Assembly: GCA_964019135.1 (NCBI GenBank)
Contig: OZ025258.1
Span: forward strand, 34,479,202 to 34,543,201
Direction: 5' to 3'
DNA: 64,000 nucleotides
Source of the DNA: Arenicola marina
Lineage: Eukaryota > Annelida > Polychaeta > Arenicolidae
Under the pieces are notes generated by a model, which saw only the letters and a program-made list of their open reading frames with translations, did no database searches and was not told the origin of the DNA. The translations under genes and the position numbers were made by a program. Shown here one piece after another: positions 1-27,419 of this stretch (position 1 is the stretch's first letter; every line of letters begins with the position of its first letter).

Positions 1-15186
<15,186 letters not shown>

Positions 15187-15524
15187 ACCGCGCCTTCCCC
15201 CCCCCCCCCCCCCCCGTGACCCACCCAGCCACTCGCCCACTCACGGCACCACCCAGCTCCATTCACGGGCAGGACAGCGCGACCAGTGGGGACGGTCCGC
15301 TTGCTGCCATGGCGACTCCTCCGCTGCCATAGCAACGGGACGCCGCTTCCATGGAAACCACAAGCCGCGTGACGCCGCAGATCTCTCTCGGATATGTTGT
15401 TTGCGCTGCCATTCATGTATTTGTTTTTCCAGGATGGGCTCGCGTACGTGTGTTGTAGTAGTGTGTGCGTGTGTGTCAGAATGTGGGGCCTCGTGGAGCG
15501 TCGACGTCAGCCATGGCGACGTCA

Positions 15525-15745
15525 GCTCGTTGCGGAGTCAGCCCGTGGCGACGTCAGCCCGTGGTGACGTCAGCCCATGGCGGCGTCAGCCCGTGGCGGC
15601 GTCAGCCCGTGGCGGTGTCAGCCCGTGGCGACGTCAGCCCGTGGCGGAGTCAGCCCGTGGCGACGTCAGCCCGTGGCGGAGTCAGCCCGTGGCGACGTCA
15701 GCCCGTGGCGGCGTCACCTTGGCGGCGTCAGCCCGTGGCGACGTC
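15525..15745 (+). repeat. 16-bp GC-rich minisatellite in putative 3' UTR
   Basis: About 14 units of GTCAGCCCGTGGCGAC with final-base variants (GGCGGC, GGCGGA, GGTGAC). Several units create GACGTCAG. Confidence 0.92.
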
Positions 15746-15853
15746 TTCTCGTGGTGGTGTGGAGAGGGTGGTGAGCCTGACTGGCTATAGGGTGACACTG
15801 TGTAAGCGGCCCCCAGTCAACCAGCAGCATTGCATATGTAGATAGAATACATA

Positions 15854-15890
15854 AATAAATCAATATCTACCTAGATAATAAATAAATAAA
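15854..15890 (+). promoter_or_regulatory. Cluster of three AATAAA poly(A) signals
   Basis: Three hexamers occur at 15854-15859, 15881-15886 and 15885-15890 in AT-rich DNA about 670 bases after the clathrin stop. The sequence just downstream is not strongly GT-rich, so this may be a proximal or unused site. Confidence 0.4.
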
Positions 15891-17511
15891 TATATGAATG
15901 AATACTGAAACTTATTCAAGTGAATGGCCAGGACGTATCGGGGGGTCCCCGACGGCTCCCCAGCATTGTGTGTGTGGGGGGTGGGTGTTGCCATGGTTAC
16001 TAGGGACCGCGGCGGATGGAGTCTCGCTAGTTCTCTCGCAATCGCGCAATCGGGGATGTACAGTTATGGAAATTTATCAGTGATTTATTGTATTTTGATT
16101 GCTAGACAGTTGTTCTGTTGTCGTCCATCACGTAGTTAAATTATTGAAGGCCGCGACGTGCTGTGGTCCGCCCCGCGTCTGTGTTGGGGTCCCTTATGGG
16201 GGTGGGGCTCATAAAGGGACACCGAGCCAGGGATTCTTCAGCCCCCACCCCCCCACCCACTTCCCTTACCTCAGTCTTCGGTGGATATGACCTGTTTGAT
16301 GTGGTGGTTCTCCCCGGTTTTTGTTTGTTTTAAGGGGGGGAGGGGGGCTTGTGGTTGGATGATATGGCACCCCCTCCCTCCCCCGGCACCTCACTACTCC
16401 CTCGCTGATCTCTATTTTTTGCTTCTTTGTGCCGAAGCCGTCTGTATTTTAATCCTGTGGGATGATTTGTTTGTGATGGTTTACAACAGCCCACTGTATT
16501 AGCCGGGATGGTGACCACGTGTGTACCGGTAACGTTCCACCTCCAACCACTGTCACGTCATGGGTAGCCGTGTCCTAGCAGTGGCAACCAGACACCGCCC
16601 GACCACACCCCGAACCCCCCACCGCCGCCACCCCCACTCCTGAAGGTCGTCACTTCGCCGGGGTAAAATAAAGGGTCCAACGCACACTGGTGCACCCCTC
16701 ACCCTCACTTTCACCCCCACCTCTGTGCCCCTTCTTCACGAACCTTTCTCTTCCGCTCTTTGAACTGATATCATTTCTGTGAACATTCCACTCCAGCGTC
16801 CAATGGTCGGCAGACAGGACTTTGTGTCCGGGTGACCCCGTAATACACACCCGGGGGGTAGGGGTCCGAGTGGCGAGTCCCTTTGGGGGGGGGGGGGAGG
16901 GGGCGGGGTACACTGTCGGGCTCTTAACGGACGAAACACGCGTGTGGTGGCGTGAGGGAAGGGGAGGTGGGGGGGGGGTGATCTATGTCGATAAGTGAGC
17001 TACTTGTTTTTCGGCATTAACTAAGTCGAAGCGATTTGTTGTTGATTGAGTGCAGCGCGCCATCTAGCGAATGAAATTGTACATAGGCCGACGCACTACG
17101 CGTACTTATAGTTAAGAACAACTTTAGGGATGTATCTGCAAGCGATCAATGTGGGGGGAAATAGTGAGCCTGTGTCTTTAATAGCATTTGGAGCAGTGTT
17201 CTGGAGTCGCGAACGAATACAACATTTCACTACACCTGCCAAGGGATGTATTTTGCCTCTTTTTTTTTCGTACTTTCGTTTATACACAGTATGAACTCAT
17301 TTCCTTATTCTTTGCTATTGACCCGTTTTATATGTACCACTTGTCTTATGTGTATTCTCGGAACGAAAATGTGATTATTATGGAGATTTCGCTGTATAAA
17401 GAAGCTAGATGCGCACGAGTGTCGTGAAACAATGATTTCCTTCTCCACACCGGCCCCTTGGTGACTGTTTGCTGTGGCAGTGCGCGTGCTCAAGCCAGTT
17501 GTCCGTGCGTC

Positions 17512-17564
17512 TCACCAGATGGCGTATCCATTCCGACCGTGGTGTGTGTGGCGCCATCTGGTGG
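17512..17564. promoter_or_regulatory. Convergent pair of CTCF-like motifs
   Basis: TCACCAGATGGCGTA lies on + at 17512-17526 and CCACCAGATGGCGCC on - at 17550-17564. The second matches the 15-base CTCF core consensus at every position; the first matches at about 12. They form an inverted repeat of CACCAGATGGCG. They lie downstream of the clathrin coding region, near the putative end of its transcript. Confidence 0.45.
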
Positions 17565-17953
17565 GCAGTGTCTGAACTAGTCGTCTCCTCCATCGCAACA
17601 CAAATCATTATTCGGAGAATCTGCGATTGGAAAATTCGCGAATTTAGAAAGGACAATTATAAATGAAGTCGCTTTTCTTTTGTTTTTTCATTACTCTAGT
17701 TTTCCGGAGGAATGGGGGTTTGTAGTTGATGTGGCCGCTCGAGCGCCCTCTGTAATTGTTAAGATTGTCTCCCAATGATTAGCAATGCGCCCCTTGGTAG
17801 AAATACACGGTAGATGTGTGTAGGCGGCGGGCGCTCTTGGTATCACCGGTCAACTCCACTGGGTGCAGTCAGCGCAGTCAGAATGATAAACAGTTGTTTG
17901 AATTACTCGTGATCATGATGTAATCATAAAGAGTTGACTTATATAGTTGCAGT

Positions 17954-17990
17954 AATAAATACCTTGAGTAACCGCATCTTGTGTTTTTCT
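17954..17990 (+). promoter_or_regulatory. Candidate distal poly(A) signal with GT-rich downstream element
   Basis: AATAAA at 17954-17959 is followed by TCTTGTGTTTTTC about 20-25 bases later, the standard arrangement for cleavage and polyadenylation. A large minisatellite begins about 65 bases further on. Assignment to the clathrin transcript is inference. Confidence 0.45.
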
Positions 17991-18029
17991 ACTGTTTTAA
18001 GAGTTTCTGCCTGCGTCATCCGCATTGTA

Positions 18030-19530
18030 CATAGTACTATTGCTTACGTCATCAGTACATAGTGCAGTACTGCCTACGTCATCAGTACATAGTGCAGTAC
18101 TGCTTACGTCGTCAGTACATAGTACAGTACTGCTTACGTCACCAGTACATAGTGCAGTACTGCCTACGTCGTCAGTACATAGTACAGTACTGCTTACGTC
18201 ACCAGTACATAGTACAGTACTGCTTACGTCATCAGTACATAGTACAGTACTGCCTACGTCATCAGTACATAGTGCAGTACTGCTTACGTCATCAGTACAT
18301 AGTACAGTACTGCCTACGTCGTCAGTACATAGTACAGTACTGCCTACGTCATCAGTACATAGTACAGTACTGCTTACGTCATCAGTACATAGTACAGTAC
18401 TGCCTACGTCATCAGTACATAGTGCAGTACTGCCTACGTCATCAGTACATAGTGCAGTACTGCTTACGTCGTCAGTACATAGTACAGTACTGCTTACGTC
18501 ACCAGTACATAGTGCAGTACTGCTTACGTCGTCAGTACATAGTACAGTACTGCTTACGTCACCAGTACATAGTACAGTACTGCTTACGTCATCAGTACAT
18601 AGTACAGTACTGCCTACGTCATCAGTACATAGTGCAGTACTGCTTACGTCATCAGTACATAGTACAGTACTGCCTACGTCGTCAGTACATAGTACAGTAC
18701 TGCCTACGTCATCAGTACATAGTGCAGTACTGCCTACGTCATCAGCACAGTACACAGTACAGCTTCCGTCATCCACAGAGTACAGTACTGCTTACGTCAT
18801 CAGTACATAGTACAGTACTGCTTACGTCGTCAGTACATAGTGTGGTACTGCTTACGTCATCAGCACAGTACACAGTACAGCTTCCGTCATCCACAGAGTA
18901 CAGTACTGCTTACGTCATCAGCACAGTACAGTACTGCTTACGTCATCAGTACATAGTGCAGTACTGCCTACGTCATCAGTACATAGTGCGGTACTGCTTA
19001 CGTCGTCAGTACATAGTGCAGTACTGCCTACGTCATCAGTACATAGTGCGGTACTGCTTACGTCACCAGTACATAGTACAGTACTGCTTACGTCATCAGC
19101 ACAGTACACAGTACAGCTTCCGTCATCCACAGAGTACAGTACTGCTTACGTCATCAGCACAGTACACAGTACAGTACTGCTTACGTCATCAGCACAGTAC
19201 AAAGTACAGTACTGCTTACGTCACCAGCACAGTACAAAGTACAGTACTGCTTACGTCATCAGCACAGTACAAAGTACAGTACTGCTTACGTCATCAGCAC
19301 AGTACAGTACTGCTTACGTCATCAGCACAGTACAAAGTACAGTACTGCTTACGTCACCAGCACAGTACAAAGTACAGTACTGCTTACGTCATCAGCACAG
19401 TACAAAGTTCAGTACTGCTTACGTCATCAGCACAGTACAAAGTACAGTACTGCTTACGTCATCAGCACAGTACAAAGTTCAGTACTGCTTACGTCATCAG
19501 CACAGTACATAGTAAAGTACTGCTTAAGTA
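18030..19530 (+). repeat. 30-bp minisatellite with TACGTCA in each unit, changing to 34-40-bp units
   Basis: From about 18030 to 18740 the units are exactly 30 bp, with TACGTCATCAGTACATAG and GTGCAGTACTGC or GTACAGTACTGC. From about 18740 to 19530 the units switch to CAGCACAGTACAAAGTACAG forms of variable length, with a repeated CTTCCGTCATCCACAGAG block. Long open frames on both strands are by-products of the unit length. Confidence 0.96.
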
Positions 19531-19555
19531 ATCGGCACGTGCGCCATTCAAAAAG

Positions 19556-20820
19556 ACCGAATATAAGCGCACTTGACCGCTGATCAGTACGTCCAAGGTT
19601 CCAAGCTGGACAAGTATTGAGCATGCTTCAGAAGCTGAGGCACGATACAGCGTTCCAAGATGAAACTATATTTCATCCTGGAAATACCCGAATATTCATT
19701 CATTATGGAGGCTACGTAACAAAAGTAGCTAATCGTCATGGAAAAACACCATTTGGCCGACATCTATGTTTGCAAGTTTCATTGCACCGTTTTAGCTTTC
19801 AATATGGGAGGACGCCGACTAAGGCTTGACGTCGCGTCGTCGCATGTAGTTCCCCCCCCCCCTCCCCCACTCCCCCCACCAGCCCCCGACACAATATGTG
19901 GAATCTTTACGCGCTGAACATACCCGTGGAGAGTCCATTGGTTCAAACACATGATGTATATTGAGATTGAACTGACACGCTTGCGTTGAATCATTTGAGT
20001 TTCGAGCCCAAGTGTTTATGCTAAGAACACCCACCTGACATCGTTATGCTTTACCCAACACGCGAAATACATTGAACTGGAGACATTATGATAACTACTG
20101 AAAAACCCCATTTCGCTTCAACATTCCATAGGCAGTATATTAGTCCCATATTTCAATGTTCTTCCTTCTGCGTATTCGATTCTTCAACATGCTAATATAC
20201 TCAGAATTATGTGGTTAGACAAAAACGATGGTTCGTGCTAACACCGACGATACTTTTGTCCCAGCAAAGCGGCATTCGTGATGAGGAGGCATACTGGTCA
20301 TCTGCATGTAAGTCACAAGGTCTGACCGCGCATCCTTTAATGGTTCAATAGCGACGATTGTTGTGTAAGGGCGAATTAGGGATGTTGAAAAGTGTATCGG
20401 GGGGTGTCCACTTTTGATGAAGCTTTGGATGGAACTCTCAAAAAATATAGGTAACTACTACTCCAACATGAACTAAACAGTTCGCAGTTTAATACGTATG
20501 AATTATAATATGATTGATTAACTCTAGAATAAAAATATTCCAACTTTGCAATCAAAATGAACCATTAGGATTCAGGGAAAATCACAATTTTATATAGAAA
20601 TATTCTAACTTTGAAATTAAAATGCACCACCAGAGGAACCACGGAAAAGCGCAAATAGAGCACGCTTCCATTATGATATTATACGGCTGCTGCACGAGCC
20701 AGTGGGGACAGGTGACGACGGAACGTTAATATTGTTACTTGTCACAGCAACCATTATCAAACATAGGATAGGACACCAGTTGTTCCAAGAGATACTGCGC
20801 CTCATTTCACAGCGTCCGGC
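19556..20820 (+). other. Intergenic, nothing recognised
   Basis: The sequence is mixed and mostly unique. It has a C-run at about 19850 and a weak repeat of AAATATTC-AACTTTG-AAT-AAAATG at 20535 and 20600. No gene-like frame is seen. Confidence 0.6.
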
Positions 20821-20879
20821 AGTCTCCGGGCGCATCCCAGACACCTCACCCTTCGGCCGCGACTCCTGCAAGCCGCACC

Positions 20880-21860
20880 CCGTGGGGCCGGACCCCTCAA
20901 GATTCACCCCAAGGCACCTGACCCCTCAAGCCTCACCCCTTGGGGCCGGACCCCTCAAGATTCACCCCTAGGCACCGGACCCCTCAAGCATCACCCCAAG
21001 GCACCGGACTCCTCAAGCGTCACCCCTCAAGCCTTACCCTCAAGCCTCACCCCTCAGCCAAGCCTTACCCTTCAAGCCTCACCCCTCAAGCCTTACCTTT
21101 AATCCTAAGCCTCACCTTTAGGGGCCGGACCCCTCAAGCGTCACCCCTCAAGCCTCACCCCTCAAGGATCACCCCTCAAGTATCACCCCTCAGACCTCGT
21201 CCCTCAAGCCTCACACCTCAATTAAGCCTCACCCCCAAGCCTTACCCTCACGCCTCACCCCTGGGGGTTGGACTCCTCAAGCCTAACGCCTCAAGCCTTA
21301 CCCCTTAAGCCTCACCCCTCAAGCCTCACCCCTCAAGCCTCACCCCTCAAGCCTCACCCCTCAAGTATCACCCCTCAGACCTCGTCCCTCAAGCCTCACA
21401 CCTCAATTAAGCCTCACCCCCAAGCTTCACCCCTCAAGCCTCACCCCTTAAGCCTCACCCCTCAAGCTTTACCCTCAATCCTCACCCCTTTGTGGCTGGA
21501 CCCCTCAAGCGCCACCCCTCAAGCCTCACCCCTCAAGCCTCACCCCTCAAGTATCACCCCGCAGACCTCTCCCCTCAAGCCTCACACCTCAATTAAGCCT
21601 CACCCTCAATCCTCACCCCTCAAGCCTTACCATCAAGCCTCAACCCTAGGGGCTGGACCCTTCAAGCCTCACCCATGGGGGTTGGACTCCTCAAGCCTCA
21701 CCCCTCAAGCCTCACCCCTCAAGTCTCACCCCTCAGACCTCACCCCTCAAGCCTTACCCCTCAGGCCTCGCCCCTCAGGCCTCACCCCTCAAGCCTGGCC
21801 CCTCAAGCCTCACCCCTCAAGCCTTACCCAAGCCTCACCCTTCAAGTCTCACCCGTAGCC
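20880..21860 (+). repeat. About 14-bp CCTCAAGCCTCACC minisatellite
   Basis: An irregular array built on CCCCTCAAGCCTCA, with larger duplicated segments containing TATCACCCCTCAGACCTC and CACACCTCAATTAAGCC and interspersed GGGGCCGGACCCC. Reading frames give Ser/Pro/Leu/His repeats and are not coding. Confidence 0.92.
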
Positions 21861-21879
21861 ACCACATACGCCGGTCTCG

Positions 21880-23500
21880 AGATGGTAATCCTGGAGTACA
21901 TTTGACAATAAAGAGATAAGTTCAAGATATATAGATGACAATAATATATAGTTTGACCAGCTATAAATTTAAGGCCTCTTGTAAAGTTCAATTGAAAGAG
22001 TTATATTAATGGCGTAATGTATATATGGTGACATCCAGGTTAAGGGGTCCTAGTTGGCTGTCTGGGTCGTCCTGGATTACACAGCGCAGGTCTGGTATGC
22101 CACTTGTTACGCCACCATCATTGACTCTCTCACTAGTGAAATATATATTATAGTCTTGTATAAATAAATTCCAGTGCTTTTCATTTTCAAAAATTGATTC
22201 GCGTTATGCCCGTAAAGGGGCTCTCCGCAGATGGCATATCGGTGTGGAATTTCTTTTGTAATAGATATATAAAACATTATTATAAGACACTGCACGTTAA
22301 AATAAAGTTCATGTTATTGTCAATAATGTAGAATTAGTTATATGGACCAAGCGCGCTGGATATGCTTAAGCCCACTGATGTTAAATCCCCCGGGGGGTGG
22401 GGGTACTTAATACATTGCTGGGCTTGGGAGGGTTCCCCCTTTTCACCTCCAAAATCCACTCTGATGGGACCTTTTACCGCCAAAATCCGCTCGGAAGGGC
22501 CATTTTTTTCCTTTGACCCGCTCCATGTCATTTCCAAGCTTTAAAATATCCGATCTATAGTGTTCATTTTAAGTATCCGCTCCCTCAGGCATCAAGGGGT
22601 TAAATCTCCTGCTGTGCGAAGTACTTTCAACACCACTTTCTAGAGGTATTAGCTTCGAGGGGTGATCGACTGACTTGCAGATGGAGACAATTTTGGGACA
22701 ATTGACGTCACGTGACGCTACTATGATCGGGGGTGCCGGACCCAGGACTTCAGGCGATCGACACTGCCGGCAACTGAAATGTTCAAGAGAGAATATAGAA
22801 GGTCGAGATCGGTAATTTTGATCCTATCGAGGTAAAAACTGTCTTTTCCTTTATATATTCGAGGGATGCGTAAGGTTTAGTTTTAGTTAGGTTAAGTTCA
22901 GGGAAAGACGCTCGAAAAGAGAAGATACGTTGTGGCGGGTCCAGTAGAGGGAGCCACACCCGCCCACATCAATCTCCACAGGGGGCGCTACGGTCGCGCG
23001 AGTGTTGCGCCCTCTTTGTGTGATCTCATGAGCCAGAGACGTGGCTTTAATGAATAGTGTAGCAAACACACCCTTAACCCCACCCCTCTTTATTTCGACA
23101 CCCCCGGGAAGACCCCCTCCACCTTCCATTCCCTCCTCCTTGAGAGGGGAGGGAAGGGGAGGGGTGGGTGGTTTGGTTTGGGGTGGGGCGAAGCCGCAGT
23201 AACATGTTGCTGGGGTGGAGGAGATCAGGGATGGGAGGGGAAAGGGGAGGGGTATAGGATCCCTGGGGCGGGTCAAGTGGTGATTGGGTGATTGGCCGCG
23301 ACCCCCCTCATGGCGCCTGTGTGTGGGGGGATGGGGGGTGGGGGGTGCAGAGGTAGGGAGGGAGGAGGCATCCCCCCTCCCCGTCCAAATACCCGCCAAA
23401 TACCTTTTCCCCCAAGTCTTGCAACCCTTTACGACTAGTAGTCTTCCCAAAAGCTAGCCCGTTCCCCACCCTCACTCGCCGAATCCCGCCCAACGCCCTT
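21880..23500 (+). other. Intergenic, low-copy and purine-rich stretches
   Basis: AT-rich sequence to about 22330 is followed by a segment with the look of an old repeat (22380-22610). A G-rich/C-rich stretch lies at 23090-23400. A weak CTCF-like TCCACAGGGGGCGCT is at about 22976. No coding frame was recognised. Confidence 0.5.
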
Positions 23501-23539
23501 ACCCACTCTTTTCTCCTTCTCTTTCCACCCCCACCCCAC

Positions 23540-24461
23540 CTCTTTACCTCGTTCTCTCTCTCTCAGTCGTGCTCTAGCTGCTCACCCCCCCCCCCACCAC
23601 GTGCACGACCGCTCCAGGGGTGGCAGTCGACACCGAACCGAGGCGGGGTGGGTCCCCGGGGAGTCAGCCAACCAGCCAGCCGCCAGCCAGGGTACGAGCA
23701 GCACAGTGGAGAGCGCGCCGCACTTTCACTCACTCAGTGACTCGCAGCGGAGAGGGGGCCGGAGAGAGAAGAGGGAGAGAGAAGGGAGACCCTTACTTAC
23801 CTACACACAGGTGGGCGTCATTGGTTGGGAGTCCGGCGATTAAAAGCGTACCAGCCAGCCAGCCAGCCCTAGCCTCCATCCACCCTGTCTCACCTCACCC
23901 GCTAGGATAGCAGAGCAGCCCTTGGTCTGTTGCCACGGCAGCACGGGAGGCAGGGTGTATATAGTAACCCCCCCAACCAGCGTGTCTATCCTCTCAGTCT
24001 CAGGCTCAGCCAGTCCGCGCTGACACCAACCGCCAAAACCGCAGCGCACCGCAGCGCCCCCTTCCGTCCCCTACAGGCCACCCAACCGCACACCCAACCA
24101 TCCAACCACCACCACTTGTGTGCGAGGCACTAGCGGCGGCACCGACCTGCAGCTCCTTGCTCCTTCACCTACCTACCGACCTACCCAGTTGGCTGGCTTT
24201 GTCCTTCCTTCCTCCTCTAACTTCTTTAGATAGTTAGACGGGTTCAAGGTTTGCCAGATCCCGTATTGCGACTCACAATACGGAGCTGGCATCGACTGTC
24301 GTTTTGAAAACAAAGGAACCCCCGCATAGACCCACGCGAGGTGAAGTCATTTTCACAGTCGGTGGCTCTCCGGGTGAGGACTAACAGCACTTCGACAGCT
24401 TGGATTCACCCAACCACTCCCCGTCACTTTGGGATTCACACACAGACTCAGTCGACACGAA
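23540..24461 (+). promoter_or_regulatory. Candidate promoter and non-coding first exon of the gene at 32.4 kb
   Basis: A GC-rich stretch contains TATATAG at 23958 and initiator-like TCAGTCT at 23994 (spacing somewhat longer than usual), then unique sequence ending CGACACGAAG followed by a donor-like GTAGGC at 24462. The coding exon at 32.4 kb has its own acceptor, so an upstream non-coding exon is expected. The link between the two is inference. Confidence 0.3.
24253..24290 (+). other. Two-part perfect hairpin in candidate 5' UTR
   Basis: GCCAG and CCGTATTG pair exactly with CAATACGG and CTGGC around a 7-base loop, with a short internal loop between the stems. Confidence 0.6.
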
Positions 24462-24469
24462 GGTAGGCT

Positions 24470-26530
24470 ATGAACTTAGACTGATATAACTTATATATGG
24501 AGAGATATATAAATTGCGACTTTTTTAGTTTTTGGATATCCTTAGCTTTTATTTGGATATCCTTAGTTCCTATAATGTTTTTGTTGCATTGACTGATTTT
24601 AGTATTAGACTCATACTATATCGTTGCATTAAGTCTAAGTTGTATTGCATTTCTCATAACCTTTGTGTTGCATTGGGTGAGTAGCAATGCTAAAAAACAG
24701 GATGAAATTTAAAGAAAAAACCGGGATAGGCATGAGCAGATGAGAGTGAAAACCTAGCTAACAGAGTACAAAGATAGACTTTCAGAGTACAACGAAAAGC
24801 AGTGATTAGTGTAAAGACCTAGTGTAAAATGTATCATATGCGGCAAAATGAGGATATAACTCCTCCATATCTCACTGTGCAATGATGGAAAACACCGCAT
24901 GAAATTCCCTATTGTTATCACAGGATTAGAGATTTGAACCTTTGTTTTTAACCATCTAACAAATCTACTATTGCCAGCTTGTGTTCTGCCAACCTTGTGT
25001 TTTCCAGCGACAAGTGTTGCCAGCTTACCATTATGTGAGCAGAGGAGGGGTTGGGAAGGGGGCGGGGGGAGGAGGAAATTGGGGTGTGGGGTCGTGCATA
25101 CCGATCACCGAGGGTCAGCGATATGTGTGGAAAGCCTGAAGCAAACAAAACTTAGACCCGTGTGTATAACACGAATGGCACACAGAACCAGCTGACGGAT
25201 AACGTTTAGTGTAAAATGTTGGATTGATAAACACATTGTTTACGGCCAGGCTGTTTCTACAAGAAGGTGCGTGTCACACTCGCATGTCTGTGACTTACGG
25301 TATCACAGCGTGTGGCGAAAGGCTGGTGGCTGGGGGTGGGGGAGGGTATAGACTGGGGGGGGGGGGGGTGTCGGACTGCGGATAGTGCGGGGGGGGGGGG
25401 GGGGGATGGCGACGGGGGTGTTAAGCTTAATCTGCATACAGATTAGGATTGTGGTTATCAGTTTAGATAAAGTTCAAAGCTTCTAACTGTAGCTGTGCAG
25501 TGTGTCATAAAGATTAGTCCACAATTTCGTCCAATCCGTGTTATGGCCGTGCATGCAAGCAGGCTGCAACTGTTCGTGTGGGGCGAGACGCATGTTGGGG
25601 CGAGATTTGGCGTTCCTTCAGGGGGCCGAAAATTGTAGCGTGCCCACATGCCCCCGGCCCCCCTTCCCGCCCCCTGCTCTCAGGTCGTGGGTTCGTATCT
25701 AGCAACTGAATTTGGAGCTGAATTTTTCCCAATGTAGTCAAGATTATGTACACAGGCCTATGTAACACCAAAATGTCACTTCTGACCACCCTGCCTCTTC
25801 CACATCGGACAGGCATAGGATACAGCCGCTTGTACTTGTATGCTAGACATTCCTATGCTGTAAAATAGCTGTGACTGGTGTGGGTTTTGGCGGAGGAGAG
25901 AGAGAAGAAAGTGTGTGTGGGGGGTGGGGGGGGGGGGGCGGAAGGAGGTAGGATAGAGGAAGAATTATGCATATTTCTAATTTTGTGAATAGCTAGCCAA
26001 GTTTCAGGAAAGTTTGCGGATATTTATAGAACTTGTGAGGGGGGGAGTCAAAATTGCGCTTAGCTTAAGAACTGCGTTAATGTTAGTTTACAAACGTTAC
26101 AAGTGATAGCGTCCATCGAACGTGACAATAACGACCGTGACGTCATCAGCTATAGCGCGACGGTCCATGCATGCATGACATACGACCTTGATGTCTTGTC
26201 TTTGAAGGTCAAAGCGGTTTGTGCGGCGGATGTAGCGTGTACGAAGATCAATACACCTTCCATGTACATGTAAATATTTATATATATATATATATACATG
26301 TATATATGTGAATATAGATATATATCTTTACTGTTGAAATACAAATCTTTAGAGGTGGTTCGGCGAGACTGGAAGAAGTCCAGACTGGTAATGGAACGAA
26401 CAGCTGTCTGGTATTTACAAAAGTCACTCCCTCTCAGAATGCAAAACTACAGGTTTAAATCCAGAAACTGGTTCACGCGGCGCCGGCAGAATCCCGGAGT
26501 TCTGCTCGAGTCACGCGTCTGGGGATCCTG
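24470..26530 (+). other. Intergenic or intronic, nothing recognised
   Basis: AT-rich and mixed sequence with long G-runs at about 25357-25405 and 25918-25940 and a (TA)n/TATATG stretch at 26276-26330. A weak tRNA-like B box GTGGGTTCGTATC is near 25687. No gene-like frame. Confidence 0.5.
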
Positions 26531-26569
26531 ACGGTGACTAGGCCACTTCCGGTTCCACATGGACGTGTG

Positions 26570-27395
26570 CGAAGTCACACTGAATCCAGACGTGATTGCT
26601 GTGTAGACCGGACTGACTCCAGACGTGATGGCCGTGTAGACCGGACTGACTCAAGACGTGATGGCCGTGTAGACCGGACTGACTCTAGACGTGATGGCCG
26701 TGTAGACCGGACTGACTCCAGACGTGATGGCCGTGTAGACCGGACTGACTCTAGACGTGATGGCCGTGTAGACCGGACTGACTCCAGACGTGATGGCCGT
26801 GTAGACCGGACTGACTCAAGACGTGATGGCCGTGTAGACCGGACTGACTCTAGACGTGATGGCCGTGTAGACCGGACTGACTCCAGACGTGATGGCCGTG
26901 TAGACCGGACTGACTCTAGACGTGATGGCCGTGTAGACCGGACTGACTCCAGACGTGATGGCCGTGTAGACCGGACTGACTCTAGACGTGATGGCCGTTT
27001 AGACCGGACTTACTCCAGACGTGATGGCCGTGTAGACTGGACTGGCCGTGTAGACTGGACTGACTCCAGACGTGATGGCCGTGTAGACTGGACTGACTCC
27101 AGACGAGATGGCCGTGTAGACCGGACTGACTCCAGACGTGATGGCCATGTAGACCGGACTGACTTCAGACGTGATGGCCGTGTAGACCGGACTGACTCCA
27201 GACGTGATGGCCGTGTAGACTGGACTGACTCCAGACGCGATGGCCGTGTAGACTGGACTCACTCCAGACGTGATGGCCGTGTAGACCGGACTGACTCTAG
27301 ACGTGATGGCCGTGTAGACCGGACTGACTCCAGACGTGATGGCCGTGTAGACCGGACTAACTCCAGACGTGATGGCCGTGTAGACCGGACAAGAC
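26570..27395 (+). repeat. 33-bp minisatellite, about 25 units
   Basis: Units contain GACTGACTCCAGACGTGATG and GCCGTGTAGACCG with CTCTAG and CTCAAG variants. One unit near 27035 is truncated. The + frame reads DRTDSRRDGRV eleven-residue repeats without a stop, and parts of the minus strand are open as well. No splice or family evidence supports a gene. Confidence 0.96.
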
Positions 27396-27419
27396 GTTTG
27401 GTCTCGTACGTAAAGTAAC

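Larger units (their letters stand above)
15187..17975 (+). other. Putative clathrin heavy chain 3' UTR and downstream flank
   Basis: No convincing coding sequence follows the stop. The stretch contains a C-run, a 16-bp GC-rich minisatellite, several AATAAA hexamers (15854, 15881, 15885, 16667, 17954) and CTCF-like motifs. The end of the mRNA is uncertain. The hexamer at 17954 is followed within about 25 bases by a GT/T-rich stretch (TCTTGTGTTTTTC), the best downstream element seen, which would give a 2.8-kb 3' UTR. Use of the 15.85-kb cluster would give a short one. Confidence 0.5.

Noticed and set aside
18025..19531. Open frames of 259 to 489 codons on both strands
   Set aside because: They are translations of a 30-bp repeat, with three parallel frames open at once, no splice sites and no family.
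20940..21905. Frames rich in Ser/Pro/Leu/His (SLTPQASPLKPHP type)
   Set aside because: They come from an irregular CCTCAAGCCTCACC array; three frames are open with the same composition.
23601..23910. Frames in the GC-rich stretch before 24 kb
   Set aside because: Overlapping frames in low-complexity GC-rich DNA; the region fits a promoter or leader better than a coding sequence.
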